Assembly (NCBI RefSeq): GCF_006912135.1
Contig: NZ_VIRS01000017.1
Span: forward strand, 62,001 to 126,000
DNA length: 64,000 nucleotides
Reading direction: 5' to 3'
Origin: Cryptosporangium phraense
GTDB lineage: Bacteria > Actinomycetota > Actinomycetes > Mycobacteriales > Cryptosporangiaceae
Made by a program: the position numbers and the translations under genes. Below, piece after piece: positions 57,633 through 64,000 of this stretch (position 1 is the stretch's first letter; each line of letters starts with the position of its first letter). Below the pieces are notes generated by a model. It was not told the DNA's origin. It saw nothing but the letters and a program-made list of their open reading frames with translations, and did no database searches.

Positions 57633-58805
57633 TCAGCCTTCCAGCTCGGTGCGGCGCGACCGTTCCAGGTAGGCGGACGACCGCTGCAGCTCGCTGTTGA
57701 GCGTCTCGACGGTGGTGGACATGCTCTCGACCGCGCGCGCCTTGAACGTGTCGATGCTGTCCAGCGTGGTGTAGATCTGGTCGAACGCGGCCTTGAGCGT
57801 CGCGACGCCGACGGCCGGGTCGGCGGCGATCTGCTGGATCTGGCCGCTCTGGGCCGCGAGCATCGCCGCGTTCGAGCGGATCAGGTCCTCGGTGGTGCCC
57901 TTGAGCGCGGTGACCTGCTCGATCACCATCTTCTGGTTCGCCAGCGCCTGAGCGATCGTCACCGCGACCCGCAGCGCCGAGACCGTGGTGGTCGACGCCC
58001 GCTCGACGCCCTTGATCAGCTCGTCGTTGCTCCGCCGGATCGTGTCCATGGCCAGGTACCCCTGGGCGCACACGGCCAGCTGGACCAGCAGGTCCTGGTA
58101 CTTCTGCCGGACCGGGAACAGCACGTCGGCGCGGAGCGCGTCGGCGTGCTGGGGGTCGCTGATCGTGGCGATCTTCGCCTCGACCGCGGCGTCGAGCGCC
58201 TGGGCCAGCACCGCGTACTCCTGGAGCTTGCCCATCGTGTCCCAGAGCCGGGTCCGCTCGCCCTGGATCGCCGCGTTGTCCCGGCGCAGCTCGTCCTGGC
58301 CGCTGCGCAGCGCGGTGACGATCTTGGTGATGTTCGTGTTCGCCGACTGGTATCGCGAGACCAGGTCACGCAGCTTGTTGCCGAACGGCAGCTTGGAGAG
58401 CAGCTTCCGGCCCTTGGCGTTCGGGTCGCCCGGGTCGAGGTCCTCGACGACCCGGCGCAGCTCGACGAGGTTCTTGCCGACCCGCTGCTGGGCGTCGGCG
58501 CCCTCGCCCTTGGCACCGGCCAGCGTGCTCAGCGACCGGTCGAGCATGCGGTTGGTGACCTGGGCCGAGGCCCGGACGTCGGAGTCGCCGAGCGTCGAGA
58601 CCGAGTTGACCCGGCTGAGGAACTCCGGCGTGCGGGGGTCGAGGTCGGCGATCGAGTCGACGAACGTCGCGGCGCGCTCCTCGAGCTGGGACCGGGTTGC
58701 GTCGGCGATCGGGACCAGCGTGGCGGCTCTCTCGACGGGGATCGCGGCGACCGGCTCCGGGGGAGTCAGCACCAGCGGGTCGGGCTCGGGCGGGGTCAGA
58801 GTCAA
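57633..58805 (-). CDS. TelA/KlaA-family toxic-anion-resistance-type protein
   Basis: A 390-residue cytoplasmic, helical, coiled-coil protein of the TelA (YaaN/KlaA) family. Seen: FVDSIADLDPRTPEFLSRVNSV, VGKNLVELRRVVEDLDP and the region LLVQLAVCAQGYLAMDTIRRSN, typical of the family. Historically tied to tellurite resistance, but better viewed as a membrane-stress scaffold. TTG start at 58805 with GAGAGGA 5 bases upstream; TTG may keep levels low. It lies between two binding-protein genes, showing that this TelA serves a sensing system. Confidence 0.9.
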   Translation of the reverse strand: MTLTPPEPDPLVLTPPEPVAAIPVERAATLVPIADATRSQLEERAATFVDSIADLDPRTPEFLSRVNSVSTLGDSDVRASAQVTNRMLDRSLSTLAGAKGEGADAQQRVGKNLVELRRVVEDLDPGDPNAKGRKLLSKLPFGNKLRDLVSRYQSANTNITKIVTALRSGQDELRRDNAAIQGERTRLWDTMGKLQEYAVLAQALDAAVEAKIATISDPQHADALRADVLFPVRQKYQDLLVQLAVCAQGYLAMDTIRRSNDELIKGVERASTTTVSALRVAVTIAQALANQKMVIEQVTALKGTTEDLIRSNAAMLAAQSGQIQQIAADPAVGVATLKAAFDQIYTTLDSIDTFKARAVESMSTTVETLNSELQRSSAYLERSRRTELEG

Positions 58806-58815
58806 CGTGGTCCTC

Positions 58816-59931
58816 TCAGCGGTCGTACGCGCCGGCGATCGCGGTCAGCAGGCGCTCGAGCGTTTCGTAGGTGGGGGGTTCGACGACGTCGACCAGGTCG
58901 CGGGCCACCGGCGCGGCCGGGGCACCGGCCTTGGACAGGACGTCGGTGAACGTCTTCGGGCTCGCGGTCCGGAAGCCGAACGTGGCCGCCAGCTCGGTCA
59001 GCTTGGGATCGTTGGTGAGCAGATCACCGATCTGGTTGCCCTCGGGCTTCAGCGGGACCAGCGTGTGCTTGGACAGCACGGTCGGCGAGGGGTAGATCAG
59101 CGTCATGTCGGGCCGGATCGAGCCGTCCTTGCGGTTGAGCCGGTCGACGTACTGGGCCTCGTAGATCATCACCAGCGGCGTCTTGCTCATGCCGATCGCC
59201 AGGTAGTCCTCGAACGGGCCTTCGGACGAGCTGTCGGTGTAGCCCTGGTTGAGGAAGAGCTTCGCCAGCGCCGGGAGCACCTTCTGCTCCTGCGCGGCGC
59301 TCTGCACGACGTCGTCGCCGTTGAGGACGTAGGACGCGATCGCGGTGTACATCGCGGCCGAGTTCGACGACCTGGGGTCGGTGGTGCTCAGCAGCACCGA
59401 CTTCTTCGCCTGGTACGCGGTGTTGCCCGGCAGGCTGTTCCACCGGGTGCCCTTGGCGACGAGTTCGAGGTACTTCTCCATGTCCAGCACGGTGTACGAG
59501 CCGCTCTTGCGTACTACGCCCGCCCTGGTCAGGGTCTCGACGATCGGCGTGAACGTCGCCACCGCCATCGGCGAGGAGAACGGCGTGTAGACCCGGCCGG
59601 CCTTGCGCAACCGCTGGATCTTCTCGCCGGCCGGCGCGCTGGACGGGAACGCGAACGCGTACTGGTCGAGGTTCACGGTGGTCGCGATCTCCCGCGACCC
59701 GGCCGGGTCGACCTGGACGTCCAGGCAGTGGGCGGCGAAGGCCGCTTTCACTCGGGAGTCCGCGAAGAACGCGGACTTCTCCGAACCGACGACGCCGCGG
59801 ACCGTGGTGGTCTTCTGGCAACTGGCCGTGGTGGTGGCCTGGTCGCTGCCCCGGTCGCGGCCGAGGATCGCGACGACTGCTACTCCGACGACCAACACCG
59901 CCGCGAGCGCGATGCCGAGCCAGCGTCTCAA
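58816..59931 (-). CDS. Membrane-anchored solute-binding-like protein
   Basis: A 371-residue protein: one N-terminal membrane helix (WLGIALAAVLVVGVAVVAILG), then an extracellular domain resembling a type-2 solute-binding fold (VVGSEKSAFFADSRVKAAFA; TPLVMIYEAQYVDRLN; MTLIYPSPTVLSKHTLVP). It resembles the binding half of the lipoprotein two genes downstream, so both may bind related ligands. TTG at 59931 has GGAAAAG before it. It ends 10 bases before the TelA start. No ABC transporter subunit is present, so it is likely a receptor, not an importer part. Confidence 0.78.
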   Translation of the reverse strand: MRRWLGIALAAVLVVGVAVVAILGRDRGSDQATTTASCQKTTTVRGVVGSEKSAFFADSRVKAAFAAHCLDVQVDPAGSREIATTVNLDQYAFAFPSSAPAGEKIQRLRKAGRVYTPFSSPMAVATFTPIVETLTRAGVVRKSGSYTVLDMEKYLELVAKGTRWNSLPGNTAYQAKKSVLLSTTDPRSSNSAAMYTAIASYVLNGDDVVQSAAQEQKVLPALAKLFLNQGYTDSSSEGPFEDYLAIGMSKTPLVMIYEAQYVDRLNRKDGSIRPDMTLIYPSPTVLSKHTLVPLKPEGNQIGDLLTNDPKLTELAATFGFRTASPKTFTDVLSKAGAPAAPVARDLVDVVEPPTYETLERLLTAIAGAYDR

Positions 59932-60072
59932 CCGCTTTTCCTTTCGGCCGATCGGGGGAGGGACCGCTGTTCAGCCCCTCGACTCGATCGTGGCGCGGCG
60001 GGACAAGGGATGCCGAGTCGATCGGCCAACGGAGGGCGTCCGCGAGGCGAACGTTGGGTTAACGAGAGTTGA

Positions 60073-62475
60073 TTACTTGATCGCACGGTCCGGAATGATT
60101 GAGGTCGTGGTGAAGCGGTAGGCCCACACTGTCGGGTTCTTGGCATTGCCGTCGTCGTCGAACCCGAGGGAGCCGGTCAGCCCGTCCTCGTCGTAGTCGT
60201 CGACGAAGTCCATCACCTCGGGACGGGAACCGTTGCCGTTGCCGATCGCGGCCAGGAACACGTTCGCCGCGTCGTAGGCCTCGGCCGCGTAGGGGCCGGG
60301 GGCGGCGCCGAACTCGGCCCGGAACGCGGTGCCGAAGGCCGGGTCGACGCGTTCGGGCGGGGCGCACGCGCAGAGCGTGACGGTCCCCTCGGCGTACGGG
60401 CCGGCGTACTTGAGGAACTCGGTGTCCTTGGCGCCGTCGCCGGTGACCAGGGGTGCGCCGATCTGGGCCTGGGAGAGTCCCTTGCGCAGGCGCCCGGCGT
60501 CGTCGTAGTAGCCGCCGAAGAAGATCGCGGCGGCTCCGGACGAGATGATCCGCTGGGCCAGGTCGGTGTAGTCGGTCGTGCCCGGGGTGATCGTCTTGAT
60601 CCCGGCCGTGCCGTCCTCGCCGAGGGCGGCGGCGACGGCCCTGGCCTGCTGGCTGCCGTAGTCGCTGCCGTCGTTGACGACGAAGACCCGCTTGATGTCG
60701 AGCACCTTGTCGAAGTAGGACGCGGCGGCCAGGGCGGTCGCGTCGTCGTCGCCGACGAGGCGGTGGAACGCTCGCCAGCCGTTCTGGGCCAGGCCCGGGG
60801 ACGGGGCGGTCGGGGTGATGAACGGGAGGCCGGCCGAGTTCAGGACCCCGCCGGTGGCCTGGGTCTCGGTCGACAGCGCCGGGCCGACGACGCCGACGAT
60901 CGCGCTGTCGGCGACCAGGCCGGCCGCGAGGTTGTTGGCCGTGGGGGCGTCGCCCTGCGTGTCGGCCTTCTTGAGGGTCACCGTGCAGGCCGGGTGCCGG
61001 CGGTTGTACTCGGTGACGGCGAGGGTCGCGCCGCGGTAGCTGTTCAGGCCGAAGGCGCCCGAGGGACCGGTGAGGGGGCCTTCCCAGGCGAGGCGGCGGC
61101 CGCAGACCGGGTTGGTGGCGACGGGCTCCTTCCGGCCGTTGCCGGCGGCGTCGCTGCCCTGGTCGTCGGGGTTGCCGGTGCCGTTGAGGAGGGTTCGGCC
61201 GACGACGACCGCGACGATCACGGCGAGCACCGCGACGAACGCCGCCGCGATCTGCCACGGCTGCCACCGCGCGGCTCGGCCCGGAGTCCGTTCGGCGCCG
61301 GCCGGCGGGGGTGGGGCGGTCGGCGTCGGCGGGGGCGGGTCGTCCGGAGGTGTCGGGTCCGGGCTCCCCGGCGGAGCCGGGGCTGCGGACGGCGGGGCGC
61401 TCGCGGGTGGGGGCGCGGCCAGGGTGCCGGTGGCGACTACCAGTTCGGGGTTCTCGACGACCGTGGGTGCCACGCCCAGCCGCTGGAACAGGAGCGTGGA
61501 CACCAGCGGAATCCGGCTCGACCCACCCACCAGGAACAACCCCGCGACCTCGCCCGGCGGCACCCCGGCCTCGCGTAACGCGTTCCGGGTCGTGGTCACG
61601 GTCCGGTCGAGCAGCGGCCGGGCCAGCCGCTCCAGTTGCTCCCGCCCGAGCGGCAGATCGTCGTTCAGCAACGGCACGTGCACGGTCGCCGACGACGCCC
61701 GCGACAGCACCTCCTTCGCCGTCCGCACGTCGTCCCAGAGCAGCCGGGCCGCCCGCCGGTCGGCGGCGTCCTGCGGCCACTCCAGCCGGTGCCAGTGCTC
61801 GGCGCCGCGGGGCCCCAGCGCCGCCCCGAGATACCCGAACACGGCCGCGTCGATGTCGAGCCCGCCGAGGTCGCTGATCCCCTCGGTCGCGGTCGGTTCG
61901 AACCCGTCCGCGGTCCGGCGCACGACCGTCGCGTCGAACGTCCCGCCGCCGAGGTCGTACACGACGACGCTCTGCCCGGGCTCGACGCCGACCTCGGGCA
62001 GGGCCAGGAACGAGTAGGCGGCGGCGACCGGCTCGGGCATCAGCCGCGGCTCGGCGATCCCCGCCATCCCGGCCGCCCGGGTCAGCACCCCGAGCCGCCG
62101 CGACGCCCAGCTCACCGGGTGCGTCAGCGTGACCGTCGCGGGCGGACGCCCGGCCACCCGGGTGGCTTCGGCCAGCACGCGCGCGAGCACGGCCGCGATG
62201 AGCTGGGTGACCGGCAGTTCGGCGTCCCCCAGCAGGACGGTGCCGTCGTCGATGCGTCGCTTCGGATTGGGTTCGAAGCGGTCGGGGCGCGAGCGCGCCG
62301 CGTGGGCCGCGTCGCGGCCGGTCAGCAGCTGACCGCTCGGGTCGGCGAACACCGCGGACACCAGCAACGGCGAGCCGTCGAACAGGAGCGTCTCCGGCGG
62401 ACCGTCGCCGCGGCGGAGCACCGCGACCGTGTTCGACGTGCCGAAGTCGATCCCGAGGGAAGGCGCGCCGGTCAT
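60073..62475 (-). CDS. Transmembrane receptor: Hsp70-type ATPase fused to a periplasmic-binding domain
   Basis: An 800-residue fusion. Residues ~1-350 are an actin-like ATPase of Hsp70 type (LGIDFGTSNTVAVL; VVYDLGGGTFDATVV; LFLVGGSSRIP), without a substrate-binding domain. Then a Pro/Ala-rich linker (~350-400), one membrane helix (~410-432) and an extracellular type-1 ligand-binding domain (~455-800) like branched-chain amino-acid receptors (NSYRGATLAVTEYN; GVVGPALSTETQATGGVLN). The ATPase is therefore inside and the ligand domain outside. ATG at 62475 is chosen to start at the ATPase; an in-frame TTG at 62484 exists. It is 141 bases upstream of the TelA-linked operon and same-stranded. The architecture resembles a receptor-coupled chaperone switch. 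Confidence 0.88.
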   Translation of the reverse strand: MTGAPSLGIDFGTSNTVAVLRRGDGPPETLLFDGSPLLVSAVFADPSGQLLTGRDAAHAARSRPDRFEPNPKRRIDDGTVLLGDAELPVTQLIAAVLARVLAEATRVAGRPPATVTLTHPVSWASRRLGVLTRAAGMAGIAEPRLMPEPVAAAYSFLALPEVGVEPGQSVVVYDLGGGTFDATVVRRTADGFEPTATEGISDLGGLDIDAAVFGYLGAALGPRGAEHWHRLEWPQDAADRRAARLLWDDVRTAKEVLSRASSATVHVPLLNDDLPLGREQLERLARPLLDRTVTTTRNALREAGVPPGEVAGLFLVGGSSRIPLVSTLLFQRLGVAPTVVENPELVVATGTLAAPPPASAPPSAAPAPPGSPDPTPPDDPPPPTPTAPPPPAGAERTPGRAARWQPWQIAAAFVAVLAVIVAVVVGRTLLNGTGNPDDQGSDAAGNGRKEPVATNPVCGRRLAWEGPLTGPSGAFGLNSYRGATLAVTEYNRRHPACTVTLKKADTQGDAPTANNLAAGLVADSAIVGVVGPALSTETQATGGVLNSAGLPFITPTAPSPGLAQNGWRAFHRLVGDDDATALAAASYFDKVLDIKRVFVVNDGSDYGSQQARAVAAALGEDGTAGIKTITPGTTDYTDLAQRIISSGAAAIFFGGYYDDAGRLRKGLSQAQIGAPLVTGDGAKDTEFLKYAGPYAEGTVTLCACAPPERVDPAFGTAFRAEFGAAPGPYAAEAYDAANVFLAAIGNGNGSRPEVMDFVDDYDEDGLTGSLGFDDDGNAKNPTVWAYRFTTTSIIPDRAIK

Positions 62476-62485
62476 GCCGCGCAAC

Positions 62486-63082
62486 CTAGCGTCCGTCGTC
62501 GTAGTGCGCCCCGCGAAGGGTCAGGTCGACGACCTCGGTGACGTACTCCTCGGCCTGCTCGATCATCTTCGGACGCAGCTCGGCCGGGGTCGCCACCACG
62601 TGCATGAGCACCGCGCCGAACACGCTGTCGATGATCGCGGTCGGGTTGGCGTCGGCCGGGAGGTGGCCGGCCTCGATGGCGTCGCGGACCAGCTGACGGG
62701 TCCGCCGCACGGCGGGCGTGATGACCTCGCGGTGGAACAGCTCGAGCAGCTCCGGATCCTGCGGAGCCTCGACGTAGAGCCGGAGCAGCGCGTTGCCGCC
62801 CGGCGCGAGGTAGCGCTCGAGGCTGCTCAGCGCGGTCCGCAGCAGCGTGTCGCGGAGGCTCAGACCGTCGACCGGCGTCGGCGGCGGCTCGACCCGCGAC
62901 ATGGCCGCGACGAGCAGCTCCCGGCGGTCCTTCCAGCGGCGGTAGAGCGAGTCGCGGCTGACGTCGGCGGCGCGGGCGACGGCCTCGAAGTTGAAACCGG
63001 CCCAGCCCTGGTCGCCGTAGATCGTGAGCGCGGCGGCCGCGATCCGCGCCTCGACGCCGGGGTCACGGGGCCGTCCGCGCAC
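62486..63082 (-). CDS. TetR-family regulator
   Basis: A 198-residue TetR regulator: HTH with FNFEAVARAADVSRDSLYRRWKDRRELL (in part); ligand domain with TAIIDSVFGAVLMHVV. GTG at 63082 follows GAGGTGA. It is divergent from a metallo-beta-lactamase-fold gene, with nested inverted repeats between, so it probably represses that gene. Its stop lies 10 bases before the Hsp70-receptor start, so read-through could link it to that gene. Confidence 0.88.
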   Translation of the reverse strand: MRGRPRDPGVEARIAAAALTIYGDQGWAGFNFEAVARAADVSRDSLYRRWKDRRELLVAAMSRVEPPPTPVDGLSLRDTLLRTALSSLERYLAPGGNALLRLYVEAPQDPELLELFHREVITPAVRRTRQLVRDAIEAGHLPADANPTAIIDSVFGAVLMHVVATPAELRPKMIEQAEEYVTEVVDLTLRGAHYDDGR

Positions 63083-63095
63083 TGATGTTCACCTC

Positions 63096-63142
63096 ACACT
63101 CCGAATTGCCGACACAGATCGTCGGTATTATCGTCGGAGTGT
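63096..63142. promoter_or_regulatory. Nested inverted repeats between TetR and hydrolase genes
   Basis: Outer arms ACACTCCGA (63096-63104) and TCGGAGTGT (63134-63142) and inner arms CCGAC (63109-63113) and GTCGG (63121-63125) share centre-facing CCGA/TCGG cores. Four half-sites in 47 bases form a likely operator for the adjacent TetR protein, controlling both divergent genes. Confidence 0.6.
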
Positions 63143-63165
63143 AGGTGAGCCCGAGGGAGACCGTG

Positions 63166-64000
63166 GTGGCAGCGAGCGGAATCGTCGTGCTGGGTACCGA
63201 GCAGCAGGCGGCCTGGGGGCGTCGAGAGCTGCCGCCGGTGGAGAAGCTGCCGGCCGGGCTGTGGTCGGTTCCGGTGCCGATCCCCGACAACCCGCTGCGC
63301 TACACGCTGACCTATCTCATTCCCGGCGACACCGGCGTGGTCGTCGTCGACCCGGGCTGGAACGACGACGAGACCTGGGCCGCGCTGCTGGCCGGGCTCG
63401 GCACCGCCGGTTTCGGGCTCGGCGACGTGATCGGCCTGGTCGCGACGCACGTCCACCCCGACCACCACGGGCTCTCGCTGCGGCTGCGGGCCGAGACCGG
63501 CGCCTGGATCGCGATGCACCCGGCCGAGCGCGACTCGATGCCGCAGCGCTTCGGCGTCACGACGCCGGAGAAGCGGCACGCGGGGATGACCCGGATCCTG
63601 CGGATCTCGGGTGCCTCCGACGAGGAGATCGACGGCCTCCTCGGCGGTGGTGACGGGCGCGGTGAGCCGGACTTCCGGATGGCCGAGCCGGACGTCCTCC
63701 TGGAGGACGGCGACCCGGTGCCGTTGCCGGGCCGGCGGATCCGCACCGTGTGGACGCCCGGGCACACGCCGGGCCACATCTGTCTGGCCGAAGAGGACGC
63801 GCGGCTGATCCTGACCGGCGACCACGTCCTGCCCCGGATCAGCCCCAACATCGGCCTCGGGCCGGTGCAGGACGCCGAGCCGCTGTCGGCGTTCCTGGCG
63901 TCGCTGTCCAAGGTGGCGGCCTACGACGACCACGACGTGCTGCCGGCGCACGAGTACCGGTTCCGGGGCCTGGCCGCCCGGACGTCCGAGCTGATCGCGC
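63166..64000 (+). CDS. Metallo-beta-lactamase-fold hydrolase (3' end cut off)
   Basis: Zinc hydrolase of the MBL superfamily, of which 278 codons lie in the window. The metal motif HVHPDHHG (HxHxDH) follows LVATH; further ligands are the His in WTPGHTPGHI, the Asp in LTGDHVLP and a His in PAHEYR. GTG at 63166 is chosen since GAGGGAG lies 6 bases upstream; GTG 63163 is also possible. The gene begins after the divergent TetR gene and its repeats. Without the remaining C-terminus the subfamily is uncertain; the long segment between metal sites with RISGASDEEIDGLL suggests a lactonase/glyoxalase-II-like enzyme. Confidence 0.88.
   Translation, partial: MAASGIVVLGTEQQAAWGRRELPPVEKLPAGLWSVPVPIPDNPLRYTLTYLIPGDTGVVVVDPGWNDDETWAALLAGLGTAGFGLGDVIGLVATHVHPDHHGLSLRLRAETGAWIAMHPAERDSMPQRFGVTTPEKRHAGMTRILRISGASDEEIDGLLGGGDGRGEPDFRMAEPDVLLEDGDPVPLPGRRIRTVWTPGHTPGHICLAEEDARLILTGDHVLPRISPNIGLGPVQDAEPLSAFLASLSKVAAYDDHDVLPAHEYRFRGLAARTSELIA

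Noticed and set aside
1-64000. tRNA, rRNA, CRISPR arrays, insertion sequences, phage genes
   Set aside because: None was recognised: no transposase motifs, no regular spacer arrays and no cloverleaf sequences were found on reading, although a dedicated tRNA scan was not possible.

Overview
The window is very GC-rich, uses many GTG/TTG starts and has densely packed, often overlapping (ATGA/GTGA) genes. A complete-looking mycofactocin locus, an HspR-type HAIR operator, a sortase LAxTG protein, EspC/YbaB-type type VII cargo genes and a chemoreceptor all point to an actinomycete, probably one with a motile stage. I cannot fix the genus from sequence alone. No rRNA, tRNA, CRISPR array, insertion sequence or phage gene was seen.

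Layout. (1) 1-4.2 kb: a sugar ABC importer (permease and lipoprotein binding protein, minus strand) divergent from a ROK repressor and a nitrilase-family amidohydrolase; two operator-like palindromes lie between. (2) 4.2-9.3 kb: a short YidC paralogue with a DUF6412-like protein, a RibD-type reductase, a PPOX-fold oxidoreductase, an orphan GAF/PAS/GAF histidine kinase and a dienelactone hydrolase. (3) 9.3-16.8 kb: an L-arabinose-type regulon: LacI regulator, binding protein, ATPase, two permeases and L-arabinose isomerase, tied together by three copies of TGTGANCGNTCACA. (4) 16.8-23.4 kb: a chemoreceptor with an unusual leader, a membrane-embedded alpha/beta hydrolase, a VOC protein, a MetE-like protein, and two decayed genes (glycosyltransferase, patatin).

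(5) 23.4-36.5 kb: the mycofactocin locus. mftR and mftF run leftward; mftA, mftB, mftC, a FadH/OYE oxidoreductase, two near-duplicate SDRs, a MoxR/VWA pair, a small monooxygenase-like protein, a second FadH/OYE oxidoreductase, an ETF-alpha-like FAD-domain protein carrying a minisatellite, and mftE run rightward. The chain makes a peptide-derived redox cofactor, and the neighbouring oxidoreductases probably use it. No mftD is present in the window. (6) 36.9-39.3 kb: a leftward type VII cassette: YbaB-like, EspC-like, a 415-residue protein ending in a zincin-like HEMRH domain, and a candidate immunity gene, with lower GC in the last two. (7) 39.3-40.2 kb: a repeat-rich stretch without a supportable gene.

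(8) 40.2-45.4 kb: lipoprotein, membrane protein, NarL-type two-component pair and MMPL transporter. (9) 45.3-55.4 kb: a large lectin/DUF11 surface protein, a heterodimeric ABC exporter with its TetR regulator, an Hsp20 under a HAIR operator, and another TetR. (10) 55.4-62.5 kb: a leftward set that looks like one system: an Hsp70-type ATPase fused through one membrane helix to an extracellular type-1 periplasmic-binding domain, then a membrane-anchored binding protein, TelA, a binding-protein/VWA lipoprotein and an XpaC-like membrane protein. This is the most unusual assembly in the window. (11) The right edge holds a TetR regulator divergent from a metallo-beta-lactamase-fold hydrolase that runs off the end.
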